Assembly: GCA_029553165.1 (NCBI GenBank)
Contig: JAKPCT010000280.1
Location: forward strand, 1-41,362
From: Bacillota bacterium
Lineage (GTDB): Bacteria > Bacillota > UBA4882 > UBA8346
DNA: 41,362 nt
Reading direction: 5' to 3'
The notes beneath the pieces were generated by a model. It searched no databases, was not told the DNA's origin, and was given only the letters and a program-made list of their open reading frames with translations. Position 1 is the stretch's first letter; every line of letters starts with the position of its first letter. A program made the position numbers and the translations under genes. Positions 24,415-32,705 of this stretch are shown one piece after another.

Positions 24415-26898
24415 TCACTGCAGTTTGTAGCTGGGCTCAAGATTAACTTTTTTCAGCCGTAAAGAGTTATAAATGACATTGAGTGAACTTAGCGACATTG
24501 CCGCTGCACCAATCATCGGATGCAACAGCCCCAGGAACGCTACAGGAATCGCAATGGCATTATAAATCCATGCCCAGAAATAGTTCTCCTTAATCTTCCT
24601 GAAGGTCGCTCGGGAGAGCTTGATTGCCACAATAACACCACTTAGTTCACCCCTGACCAAAGTGACGTCAGCTGCCTCAATGGCAACATCCGTCCCGGTA
24701 CCAATTGCAATCCCAACATTGGCTTGTTTCAAAGCGGGAGCATCATTGATCCCGTCACCAACCATTGCTACAATACCATATTGCTGTTGCAGCCTTCGGA
24801 TCTCTTCGACCTTGCCATTGGGTAATACTTCGGCAATCGTATGGCTGATCCCTACCTTATTACTGATCGCCATTGCCGTCTGCAGATTATCACCGGTAAG
24901 CATTGCTGTCTTAATTCCCATCTTTTCAAGCTCGGCAATTGCTGCTACCGAATCTTCTTTCAGCGGATCAGCAACCGCTACAATCCCAATTAACACATTG
25001 TCGCGCGCGATCATCATTACTGTCTTCGCTTCCGCTTCCAGTCTGCTCAATTCCGCTTCACCGGCACTGAAATCAATCTGATTGGCCTCCATCAACTTAC
25101 GGTTACCAACCAGTATCTTCGCTCCGTCAACCGTCCCTATCACTCCCATTCCGGTAACTGCTGTAAACGCTGCGACCGTTCCCAAACTGACCTTCCGGTT
25201 CCGGGCATGTTCAACCAGCGCAGCAGCCAATGGGTGTTCGGACCCGTTTTCGATTGTCCCCGCATAATATAGTAATTCTTCTTCGGAAATATTGCCTTTT
25301 GTGATTAAATCAGTAACTTCCGGCTTACCTTTGGTTATTGTTCCGGTCTTATCAAACGCAATCACCTTTAAATCCTTGAGATTTTGGACTGCCTCGCCAT
25401 TCCGAATCAAGATCCCTCTTTCGGCGCCAACCCCGCTTCCCACCATCAACGCCGTCGGAGTTCCCAATCCTAAAGCACAAGGACAGGCGATTACCAATAC
25501 TGACGTCGCGGTGATAAATGCTAATGCTAAATGTGACAGATGGGGATTAACCCAAGGCAAATAGTGGGCTGCCCAATTAATAATTTGTAAATAAAACTCC
25601 GGAAAGAGCAAAAACGATATTAAATTCACTATTGTCAGGAGAATAATCACTGGAACGAAATAACCGGTAACCCGGTCGGCAAACTCCTGGATCGGTACCT
25701 TACTTCCCTGACACTCTTCAACCAACTTGATCACTTGCGCCAAAAACGTATCCTTTCCTACCTTGGAAACCTGAACCTTTAAAAGTCCTTGCTTATTAAT
25801 GGTGGCGCCAATAACCGCATGGCCTTTCTCCCGTTTTACGGGCATCGACTCTCCCGTTGCCATTGACTCATCAACCAAACTACTACCATCAATCACAATC
25901 CCATCCGTAGGGATCTTCTCCCCTGGGCGAATGACCATGACATCTCCGACTTGTAAATCTTTAACCTGGAACTCATGTTCCACCCCGTCCACCAAAATCT
26001 TTGCCGTCTTGGCTCCCAGTTGGACCAACTTTCTAATTGCCTGTGACGCTTTCCCTTTAGCCCGTGCTTCCAGGTATTTTCCGATCAGATGAAAGGTGAT
26101 GATCATCGCTGCCATATCAATAAAGGAATGCATTGGAATGAAAAAACCCACTAAGCCAATTAAATATGGCGGTAATGAACCCAAAGACACGAGCACGTCC
26201 ATATTGGCACTCCTGTTAACAAGCGCCCGCCAACTGGCTTTATGGATTGGCATTCCAATAATGAAAATAACCGGAAAGCCCAAGAGCACCGTCATGGTAT
26301 AATAACCAGGGATATGGGTGCCAAACATCTCAATCAGCATCAGTGTCATAATTACCGCTGTAAATCCTATTGACCACAGCATCTTCCGCTTGGCCTGTAA
26401 CAACTTCACCTCATTTTCATCAACCATCACAACAGTTTCATCATTTAAAGTGAGTTCAAATCCCAAAGTTTCACCCTGCTTCTTGATGGCCAGCAACCCG
26501 GTCCGGGCCGGATCATATTTAACTATGGCTGTTTCGGTTGCAAAATTAATTGTAGCCGAGACTACTCCATCGAGTTGATTTAACATTTGCTCGAGACGGT
26601 TGGCGCATGCTGTACAACTCATTCCGTTTACTTTCAGATTTAACGTTGCTGTTTCTTTAGTATCATCCATTACTAAACCGGCTCGATATCCTAAGTTGTT
26701 AATCAATTCAATCAACTCTTGCGCATTGGTCTTAGTGGCATCAAACCGGATATCCGCTTTTTCGGTGGCAAGATTAACAGTGGCTGTTACAACCCCATCT
26801 TTATCCTGCAGTTTTTTAGCTATATTAGCTGCACAACCACTACAGGTCATACCTTCGATGTTCAGTTTTACTGCTTGGACCTTATCACTGTTTCCCAT
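24415..26898 (-). CDS. copA: Cu(I)-exporting P1B-type ATPase
   Basis: About 827 aa from ATG 26898 (AAAGGGG upstream); ATG 26916 is also possible, and the frame from 26979 runs over the promoter. Two N-terminal heavy-metal-associated domains carry GMTCSGCA and GMSCTACA. The eight-helix transport core has the CPC ion site (IACPCALGLG), TGES phosphatase loop, FDKTGTITKGK phosphorylation site, SEHPLA and GDGINDAPAL. The last helices carry YNAIAIPV and MSLSSLNVIYNSLRL, the Cu+ type signature. It pumps Cu(I) out of the cytosol at ATP cost. No separate copZ chaperone gene is in the window. Confidence 0.95.
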   Translation of the reverse strand: MGNSDKVQAVKLNIEGMTCSGCAANIAKKLQDKDGVVTATVNLATEKADIRFDATKTNAQELIELINNLGYRAGLVMDDTKETATLNLKVNGMSCTACANRLEQMLNQLDGVVSATINFATETAIVKYDPARTGLLAIKKQGETLGFELTLNDETVVMVDENEVKLLQAKRKMLWSIGFTAVIMTLMLIEMFGTHIPGYYTMTVLLGFPVIFIIGMPIHKASWRALVNRSANMDVLVSLGSLPPYLIGLVGFFIPMHSFIDMAAMIITFHLIGKYLEARAKGKASQAIRKLVQLGAKTAKILVDGVEHEFQVKDLQVGDVMVIRPGEKIPTDGIVIDGSSLVDESMATGESMPVKREKGHAVIGATINKQGLLKVQVSKVGKDTFLAQVIKLVEECQGSKVPIQEFADRVTGYFVPVIILLTIVNLISFLLFPEFYLQIINWAAHYLPWVNPHLSHLALAFITATSVLVIACPCALGLGTPTALMVGSGVGAERGILIRNGEAVQNLKDLKVIAFDKTGTITKGKPEVTDLITKGNISEEELLYYAGTIENGSEHPLAAALVEHARNRKVSLGTVAAFTAVTGMGVIGTVDGAKILVGNRKLMEANQIDFSAGEAELSRLEAEAKTVMMIARDNVLIGIVAVADPLKEDSVAAIAELEKMGIKTAMLTGDNLQTAMAISNKVGISHTIAEVLPNGKVEEIRRLQQQYGIVAMVGDGINDAPALKQANVGIAIGTGTDVAIEAADVTLVRGELSGVIVAIKLSRATFRKIKENYFWAWIYNAIAIPVAFLGLLHPMIGAAAMSLSSLNVIYNSLRLKKVNLEPSYKLQ

Positions 26899-26921
26899 TT
26901 CAAAAACCCCTTTCATAATCC

Positions 26922-26943
26922 TACCCCCGGCAGGGGAGGGGTA
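26922..26943 (-). promoter_or_regulatory. CsoR-type operator
   Basis: TACCCC (26922-26927) and GGGGTA (26938-26943) are inverted half-sites with a G/C-tract centre, the style of CsoR operators. It lies just downstream of the -10 box, over the predicted start of the copA transcript. Assignment rests on the pattern and on csoR being in the operon. Confidence 0.7.
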
Positions 26944-26950
26944 TATATAG

Positions 26951-26979
26951 ATTATACCATTCGCTTTGTTATTAGTCAA
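26951..26979 (-). promoter_or_regulatory. Promoter of copA-csoR-SDR
   Basis: Minus strand TTGACT (26979-26974), a 17-base spacer, TATAAT (26956-26951), a near-perfect sigma-A promoter. The start is near 26944, leaving a leader of about 30-45 nt. Confidence 0.8.
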
Positions 26980-27253
26980 ACAAGGTTGCTACCAATCTTT
27001 TCACTTAAAGGCTGGCGACCATTTTTGGCAGTTAATATTATGTTGCAATTCCAAACAAATATACCCTTACCGAAACTCAGGGCCATACTAAAACAAAATC
27101 TAATTACTATCTTTTTTTAATCTTTTAAATTATTATTAAAGTAGATATTTTAAACACTTGATAACAAATTAGTGATTTACTGAGCTCTTGACTATTAAGT
27201 TAAAGCAAAATGGTTATTTTACCTTTAATCCATTCTTAAAATTGGAGATTAAT
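26980..27253. other. Intergenic region between copA promoter and MORN-like gene
   Basis: AT-rich. I see no gene, hairpin terminator or repeat; frames reading across it are shadows. The promoter of the next gene must be here, but no convincing hexamer pair was found. Confidence 0.4.
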
Positions 27254-27694
27254 ATGGTAAAGATGAATATCAATGATCTGTATACGGATACAGATGTTAA
27301 TACCGGTGAGAATATCTATTATTGGGACAGCAGTTTGGAAAAACCTTATAATGGAGTAGTTGTTGATCATTTTAAAGGAGTCTTATCATGGGAATTTGAA
27401 GTAAAGGATGGTTTTAAGACTGGGATTGAAAGGAAGTATTATGATACCGGTGAATTAATGGAGGAAAATATGACAGATCATAATACTATTGACGGGATAG
27501 CAACAGAGTTTTATAAAAACGGCAACATAAAAAGCATTAGTATTGTTATCCGTAATGTATTTATTGATACTATCTCCTATGATGAATTAGGGAACAAAGT
27601 TGGTAAAACATCAATAGCTGAAAGTGATATCAGTTATTCTCTGATTAAAGACAAAATTGATGAATACCGAGAGAAATATCACATTGATAACTAA
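27254..27694 (+). CDS. MORN-variant repeat protein (YwqK-like)
   Basis: 146 aa from ATG 27254 (GGAG 6 bases upstream). The middle has tandem segments of the MORN_2/YwqK type: KPYNGVVVDHFKGVLSWEFEV, KTGIERKYYDTGELMEEN, DGIATEFYKNGNIKSIS and DTISYDELGNKVG. Such proteins are beta-hairpin solenoids; some are annotated as antitoxins of YwqJ-type toxins. No toxin gene is adjacent, so the role is open. It stands alone in a region of low coding density. Confidence 0.7.
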   Translation: MVKMNINDLYTDTDVNTGENIYYWDSSLEKPYNGVVVDHFKGVLSWEFEVKDGFKTGIERKYYDTGELMEENMTDHNTIDGIATEFYKNGNIKSISIVIRNVFIDTISYDELGNKVGKTSIAESDISYSLIKDKIDEYREKYHIDN

Positions 27695-28033
27695 TATCAT
27701 AAGCAATTTAATTTCCCACCAGTTTGAAAAAGGCAGATTTTTATTAGAATATTTTTGTCAATATAAATCCATTTAACTCAAGTTATTACTGTCTTATTTC
27801 CGCATATTTTTCCTTAATCAATAAACTGCATTACTGCGTTAAATCAGAATGAAAGACAGAAAGTAAATTATTCTAATTTTATTAAAACCAGCATTATTTT
27901 TAAATTAATATCTTTATTTTTTTATTTTTTTGAAATAATATATAAAAGTAAACATTTAATATCTTATGTTAATTTTTATATTTTTTAGGAATTTCTTACA
28001 TAATCTAATTACTTTTTGAATTTGGGAGCAACT
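27695..28033. other. AT-rich intergenic stretch, no gene seen
   Basis: 339 bases, very AT-rich with T and A runs near 27920. No gene remnant, clear terminator or promoter identified. The next gene's ribosome site (GGGAG) is at its right end. Confidence 0.4.
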
Positions 28034-28981
28034 ATGAAGCCAGAAAAGCAACGAATAGTCAACTCACTAAAAGCTGCAGAACCGGAAGAAGTTCACAAAA
28101 TTTTCAAAAACCCAGAGGCATATAATTGCTTAAGTATGCATAGCCTTGGATTTCCTACTTATTTGAAATGTATCAAAGCTTTATATCCCGAATACAACCC
28201 GAAAACACCGGCCGAGATGGAGTCACTACTGCAAAATATTCATCAACAATATCAAGCCGGTAAGGAGACCGAAACCAACACCAAAGCCAAAATAGTGATT
28301 GCAATAATTTCAAATCACGAAGCCTTTAAAAAATGCTTGGGAAAAAATGAACTTCCTGAAGAATGCTTAAATCTTTGTAACAAACAGTATGAGTTTACAA
28401 AAACGCTGTTTAAAATTAAAAAAGCATGCGAACGTTATGACAGCCAATTAATTCAGGGTTTATTCGACTCTAACCCTGATTTATTCCTTTCTTGTTTAAC
28501 CTATAATTACATGACGAGAGAGGAATACTATTTGTCCAATAAGGTAATAAAGAAGCTACAGGAAAAAAATGTCAATGAGATTTATAGTGATGATAAAAAC
28601 TTTGTCTTAACTCTACTGGCCCAAAACTGGAAACTTTATCAAGATCCCATAGAGCTGTATCGAAGCTTGGAACAATTATTAAAACAGGATTTCAATACTA
28701 ATGGTCTTGTAAAAAAATGCTTTACATATTCGAATATTAAGTGTCAGAAAGATTATATAGAGGCTGGCTTTCAAGCCGCAATAGAATTTCCGGAAGAGGG
28801 TAAAAAGATTTTAAAAACAATGCAAGAATTAAATCCGTTTATGTATAATATCCGTTATAAAAAATTAGATACTGATACCAAAAGAATAATTGCCGCTATC
28901 AAAGACGGGACCTTCAATGGGCCAAACAGTCCTTCCATGAAAGATAACAACGGTTCAAATATTGGTAGTGGCAGAAGGTAA
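28034..28981 (+). CDS. Unknown helical protein with cysteine pattern, paralogue A
   Basis: About 315 aa from ATG 28034 (GGAG 5 bases upstream; TTG 28016 has none). It is predicted all-helical and rich in Lys/Glu/Asn, with no signal peptide or membrane helix. Segments shared with paralogue B: EVHKIFKNP then CL-x3-HSLGFPTYLKC with PEYNP, then KKCLGKNELPEECLNLCNKQYEFTK, SCLTYNYM, LYRSLEQLL and LVKKCFTY. Conserved cysteines recur in CL and KC pairs. The C-terminal tail is Asn/Gly/Ser-rich and disordered. I do not recognise the family; the repeat-like helices suggest a scaffold. Confidence 0.65.
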   Translation: MKPEKQRIVNSLKAAEPEEVHKIFKNPEAYNCLSMHSLGFPTYLKCIKALYPEYNPKTPAEMESLLQNIHQQYQAGKETETNTKAKIVIAIISNHEAFKKCLGKNELPEECLNLCNKQYEFTKTLFKIKKACERYDSQLIQGLFDSNPDLFLSCLTYNYMTREEYYLSNKVIKKLQEKNVNEIYSDDKNFVLTLLAQNWKLYQDPIELYRSLEQLLKQDFNTNGLVKKCFTYSNIKCQKDYIEAGFQAAIEFPEEGKKILKTMQELNPFMYNIRYKKLDTDTKRIIAAIKDGTFNGPNSPSMKDNNGSNIGSGRR

Positions 28982-29180
28982 ACATCGAAAATTTAGTCTT
29001 TTTCAGTAATGTTTTTCTGATCATGCAGCAAAATTTTATTATTTAAATATTCTTTACCTCAATTATTCTGAATTTTATTTAAAACATTAACGTTGACCAT
29101 TCCAGATATTATGCTAAAATAGAAATTAATATTATTCTTCAATCCTTCAAAAATCTTACATATTCAATTTTGGAGATAAT

Positions 29181-30122
29181 ATGAATAACCAAAAAAAGCA
29201 GCTAATTGCCTTATTGAGATCTGCAAAACCTGACGAAATTCAGAAAATTTTAGAAAACAACCCATTAGCTAAGGATTGTTTAAACATTCATAGTCTTGGT
29301 TTTCCTACCTATTATAAATGTGTCACCACATTGCATCCGGAATATAGCCCTACAACACTAACAGAAATGCAATCGCAGCTCAATCATATTTACCAGCAAT
29401 ATAAAAATAATATTATAAGCGAAACCAATGTTCGAGCAAATTTGGCAATTTTAGCATTGAATAACTCCAATTTAAAACTTTATAAAGAATGTCTGGATAA
29501 AAAATTACTCAGTGAAGACTGCGACAAATTCTGTAAATCCCAGTATGATTTTGCGAAAGTCTTTCTGACCATTAGAAAAGCCTATAAAGATTATAAAGAC
29601 AAAGATAAAGACAGTGACAGAACGGAGTTACTGAATTTATTCAAGTCCGAATATCATAAAAAATTAATTCATTCTTGTTTAACCAGTAATTACCTACCAA
29701 CCAGTGTAGTTAACTTTGTCAACTCCATAAGTCCATCTTCGTTCAAAGAATATCTTGAACAGACAACTAAAGATCAAAAAACTGCTATCAAGACTCTCCT
29801 TGTTAGAAACATTGAAACTTATACTACCCCCAAAGAACTGTATGAGAGTCTGGATAAATTATTCCAGGATCCGACTTCCGAAAGATTAGTGCAAAAATGT
29901 TTTAAAGAACTAGATCCAGAGTCGCAAAAAAAATACATCAATAATGTCCTAATCTACTTTTCTAAATCAAAAAAACCTGAAGGCATAGAACGATTTGAAC
30001 GTTTGAATCCTGATCTGTTCAATAAATGTTTAAGCAGTTCACCTCCTAATATCAAAAAAGCAGTCGCAAAAATTGTCAGACCAGACGAATCTTTGATAAA
30101 ATCAAAATCCAATGAGATGTAA
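29181..30122 (+). CDS. Unknown helical protein with cysteine pattern, paralogue B
   Basis: 313 aa, ATG 29181 with GGAG 5 bases upstream. It is co-linear with paralogue A: EIQKILENNP, CLNIHSLGFPTYYKC, LHPEYSP, KECLDKKLLSEDCDKFCKSQ, SCLTSNYLP, LYESLDKLF, LVQKCFKELD and LNPDLFNKCL. A charged insert (DYKDKDKDSD) is unique to it. The N-terminal 130 residues are best conserved. The two genes are 200 bases apart on the same strand, each with its own ribosome site. It converges with the MBL gene, leaving 16 bases and no visible terminator. Function unknown. Confidence 0.65.
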   Translation: MNNQKKQLIALLRSAKPDEIQKILENNPLAKDCLNIHSLGFPTYYKCVTTLHPEYSPTTLTEMQSQLNHIYQQYKNNIISETNVRANLAILALNNSNLKLYKECLDKKLLSEDCDKFCKSQYDFAKVFLTIRKAYKDYKDKDKDSDRTELLNLFKSEYHKKLIHSCLTSNYLPTSVVNFVNSISPSSFKEYLEQTTKDQKTAIKTLLVRNIETYTTPKELYESLDKLFQDPTSERLVQKCFKELDPESQKKYINNVLIYFSKSKKPEGIERFERLNPDLFNKCLSSSPPNIKKAVAKIVRPDESLIKSKSNEM

Positions 30123-30138
30123 CGGCTAATGGAATGAT

Positions 30139-30861
30139 TTAAATATCGATCTCCCATTCGTCGCCAACCTCTTCATAGAGAAAAACCCGGTCAACCGACT
30201 GCAGATTGCGGCTAAACCGCTTTAAAACCTGGGGTTTTCCAAAGGTATGCATCGGCACAAACCACTGTGGCCGGACTCTTGCAATAAACTCCAATGCCCC
30301 CGACCAGTTTTTCAAACGCGCATCAGCATTACTAAACGCCAGATCAATCCGGTAAGCCTGCAGTTGTTGTAGTGTTTGCTCCCAGATATCCTTGATGAAT
30401 TCAGCTTCCTGCGGGCTATTCTCTTCCCAGTCCCAATTTGCCAGATCACCGCCAAAATAAATTGTTGTTCCGGCATAGTTGATTAAAAAGGCCACTCCGA
30501 GATCATTGCTTGAAAATGCGTGGATTTCCATATCATCCAACTGTAGGGTATCATCAGCATCAATCAGGTATACCGCCTGTCCCGATTGAGGTTTAAGATA
30601 TGATTCAATCTCTCTGGCAAAAATAAATTTCGTATTAAACCGGGGTTGACCCAGTTGGGCAAAATCCAACTCAAAATGGTCACCATGGCTGTGGGAGGAA
30701 AAAAGATAAGTTTTCTTCCCTTCAATCAGACTTTTCACCTTCTGTTTTGCTTCCCGACCGAGCATATTACTGCTGGGATAATCAAAGAGCAACACCCGGT
30801 CCGGTAAAGTCAGGACAAAACAATTGTGAAAGATATAATTAACCGTAACTTTAATGATCAA
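30139..30861 (-). CDS. Metallo-beta-lactamase-fold hydrolase
   Basis: About 240 aa. It has the HxHxDH metal motif in SSHSHGDHF, an Asp in YFGGDLANWDWEE, and a late His in WFVPMHTFGK, as in small MBL-fold proteins of the UlaG-like/Zn-dependent hydrolase type. The substrate cannot be told. The start is uncertain: TTG 30861 is only 3 bases after AAGGAG, and an ATT at 30855 would be better spaced but is a rare start. No ATG precedes the conserved core. Confidence 0.82.
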   Translation of the reverse strand: MIIKVTVNYIFHNCFVLTLPDRVLLFDYPSSNMLGREAKQKVKSLIEGKKTYLFSSHSHGDHFELDFAQLGQPRFNTKFIFAREIESYLKPQSGQAVYLIDADDTLQLDDMEIHAFSSNDLGVAFLINYAGTTIYFGGDLANWDWEENSPQEAEFIKDIWEQTLQQLQAYRIDLAFSNADARLKNWSGALEFIARVRPQWFVPMHTFGKPQVLKRFSRNLQSVDRVFLYEEVGDEWEIDI

Positions 30862-30910
30862 TCACTCCTTATCCAGCCTTGATAACAAGTCACATTATAT
30901 TAACATGAGA

Positions 30911-31075
30911 TTAATTTGTAGTTTCTTCTTTTTGGAACGGATTCTTAACATAATTTGTTACCGCAACCATATCTTCCGAATCAAATTCATAAGTCACTTT
31001 GCCGTTATCACTATAAAGCAATAGATTATAGAAACCATATGGCTATGAAATAACACATTCCCATAAATATCTCAT
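30911..31075 (-). pseudogene. Short gene interrupted by an in-frame TAG
   Basis: From ATG 31075 (GGAG 8 bases upstream) the frame reads MRYLWECVIS, then TAG at 31043-31045. It continues in the same frame as PYGFYNLLLYSDNGKVTYEF to a TAA at 30911. If the TAG is read through, the product is 54 aa. A near-consensus promoter and ribosome site are intact. Probably a nonsense-mutated small gene; no family recognised. Confidence 0.55.
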
Positions 31076-31137
31076 GTATTATTCTCCTCTAAATTTTACA
31101 AAATCATCTCCATTATTGATTATCAAATAATTACTTT

Positions 31138-31166
31138 GTTATATCAATCTATAATGTTATTGTCAA
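31138..31166 (-). promoter_or_regulatory. Promoter of the TAG-interrupted ORF
   Basis: Minus strand TTGACA (31166-31161), a 17-base spacer, TATAAC (31143-31138). The spacer ends in ATTGA, as it does in the promoter at 32360-32388, so the two promoters look related. Confidence 0.6.
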
Positions 31167-31204
31167 GTAACACTTCGAAATCTTATAGTAACTTATCTCA
31201 AAGA

Positions 31205-31245
31205 AAAACCCTGAAACAATAAATATCAATTTATTATTCCAAGGC
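31205..31245 (-). terminator. Terminator after the propeller lipoprotein
   Basis: Complementary arms at 31230-31245 and 31210-31225, about 16 pairs including three G-T wobbles and a 4-base loop, are followed on the minus strand by a T run. Confidence 0.65.
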
Positions 31246-31281
31246 TTTCTTTGGTCTTATGTATTATTTATTGTATTAATT

Positions 31282-32289
31282 TTAGCGGGCAACAACAAAT
31301 ATACTAGTTGCTCCAGCCCATTTTGTATCATCGGTTAACGGTACAGCCTGTCCATTCTTCCAATAGACAGCAACATTACCATCAAACCCTGCCACATAAA
31401 CATCATTACCTGAGACATAGATTGAAGTGGCTCTTGCGTCGTGTTTCCCATTAGTAAGAGGCACCTCCCGACCATTCTTCCAATATTTAGCAACATTAAT
31501 ATCCTCTTCATTACACTCATACCCTGCCACATAAACATCATTACCTGAGACATAGATTGAAGTGGCTCTTGCGTCGTGTTTCCCATTAGTAAGAGGTACT
31601 TTCTGACCGTTCTTCCAATATTGGGCGACATCTTTAGTTCCGTTATTCTCATATCCCGCTACATACACATCATTGCCTAAAACATAGATCGACCTGGCAC
31701 CTGCATCTTGTTCTCCATTAGTAAGAGGTACTTTCTGATTATTCTTCCAATATTGGGCGACATTTTTAGTTCCGTTATTCTCATATCCCGCCACATAGAC
31801 ATCATTTCCAGAGACATAGATTGAACTGGCACTTGCTTTGTGTTTCCCATTAGTAAGAGTTTCTACTTGACCATTCTTCCAATATTTGGCTTTATACAAG
31901 TCATATCCCGCCACATAAACATCATTCCCTGATACAAATATTGAACTGGCATATCCAGAACACGTACCACATAAATCTACAACCTGACCATTCTTCCAAT
32001 ATTTGGCAACAAAACGAGTTTCGTTATACTCATATCCTGCTACATAGACATCATTACCTAAAACATAAATTGAATTAGCTCTTGAATTATTTGGTTCTTC
32101 AGGAAGAACCTCAACTAAACCATTCTTCCAATATTTGGCAACAAAACAAGTTCCGTTATACTCATATCCTGCTACATAGACATCAACAGCTGTACCCTTC
32201 TTTCCTTTACCGCTACCCCCACCACAACCGGTAAGCGTTAGCACCATGATCAACATTACCATTAAACTGATTGGGATTATTCTTTTCAT
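31282..32289 (-). CDS. Lipoprotein predicted to form a seven-bladed beta-propeller
   Basis: 335 aa, ATG 32289 with AGGAGG 7 bases upstream. A lipoprotein signal ends at Cys22 (LTLTGC) and is followed by GGGSGKGKKG. The rest is seven repeats of about 40-45 residues, each with DVYVAGY, a variable loop, AKYWKNGQ, a short PLTNG segment and ATSIYVSGN. Repeat number and strand pattern fit a seven-bladed propeller closed by the last strand (SIFVVAR). It is anchored outside the membrane. Similar repeats appear in secreted WD40/NHL-like proteins. Ligand unknown. The DNA of blades six and seven shares a 76-bp exact repeat. Confidence 0.85.
   Translation of the reverse strand: MKRIIPISLMVMLIMVLTLTGCGGGSGKGKKGTAVDVYVAGYEYNGTCFVAKYWKNGLVEVLPEEPNNSRANSIYVLGNDVYVAGYEYNETRFVAKYWKNGQVVDLCGTCSGYASSIFVSGNDVYVAGYDLYKAKYWKNGQVETLTNGKHKASASSIYVSGNDVYVAGYENNGTKNVAQYWKNNQKVPLTNGEQDAGARSIYVLGNDVYVAGYENNGTKDVAQYWKNGQKVPLTNGKHDARATSIYVSGNDVYVAGYECNEEDINVAKYWKNGREVPLTNGKHDARATSIYVSGNDVYVAGFDGNVAVYWKNGQAVPLTDDTKWAGATSIFVVAR
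31386..31596 (-). repeat. Exact 76-bp direct repeat inside the propeller gene
   Basis: 31386-31461 and 31521-31596 are identical as read, with a period of 135 bases (one blade). Neighbouring blades are similar but not identical, so this reflects recent blade duplication or gene conversion. Confidence 0.85.
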
Positions 32290-32359
32290 CTTTCATCCTC
32301 CTATAATTCTCTGATCTATTTCTGTTAATCTGAGTTGTTATTACCGATTTGTTAAATTC

Positions 32360-32388
32360 ATTATATCAATGCTTAATAGCACTGTCAA
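32360..32388 (-). promoter_or_regulatory. Promoter of the propeller lipoprotein
   Basis: Minus strand TTGACA (32388-32383), 17 bases, TATAAT (32365-32360), a perfect sigma-A consensus. Start near 32353, leader about 65 nt. Confidence 0.8.
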
Positions 32389-32418
32389 GTTATACAATTG
32401 CAATTTTTGACCCTATCA

Positions 32419-32701
32419 TTATTTTAGTATCATAATTTTTACATTCCCATCTTTATATATATCCTTAGCAAAACGCAGCACATCAAGTCCCGGGCCATAA
32501 TTGTTATATGCATCTTTTAAAAATCCCGAACCAGTCTGAAAATGGGCTTTTCCTACAACATTTTCAACTTGAGATATAGACATTCCATACTTCAAAAAAT
32601 CGAAATCATCTAGATTAAGATTTAAAACTGTCTCGGTTTTTTCTTGTTTGTTATCATTTTCATGATTATTTTTTTATTTCCTGCCTCCCGCAACTAGCTG
32701 C
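32419..32701 (-). pseudogene. Decayed lipoprotein with BamE/DUF3862-like domain
   Basis: One frame reads AASCGRQEIKK (32701 downward), a lipobox and start of a mature lipoprotein. It hits a stop at a run of seven A. The next frame continues NNHENDNKQEKTE, then LDDFDFLKYGMSISQVENVV, GKAHFQTGSG and KDGNVKIMILK to a TAA at 32419. GMSISQVENVVG followed by a final DGNVK strand is typical of BamE-like/DUF3862 lipoproteins. The signal-peptide coding part is lost where the J-domain gene ends. A truncated, frameshifted remnant. Confidence 0.5.
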
Positions 32702-32705
32702 CTTA

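Noticed and set aside
26899..26979. 27-residue N-terminal extension of CopA
   Set aside because: That frame would start inside the -35 box and cross the promoter and operator, upstream of the transcript start.
31043..31045. TAG as a pyrrolysine codon
   Set aside because: No pyl genes or methylamine methyltransferase context is visible, and the product has no known family; a nonsense mutation is simpler.
31335..31652. Second ORF of 105 codons inside the propeller gene
   Set aside because: It is a frame-shadow of the repeated blades, methionine-rich and repeating only because the DNA repeats.
31386..32200. CRISPR-like array
   Set aside because: The periodic repeats are coding, about 120-135 bases apart and all in frame with propeller blades; there are no short uniform spacers or cas genes.
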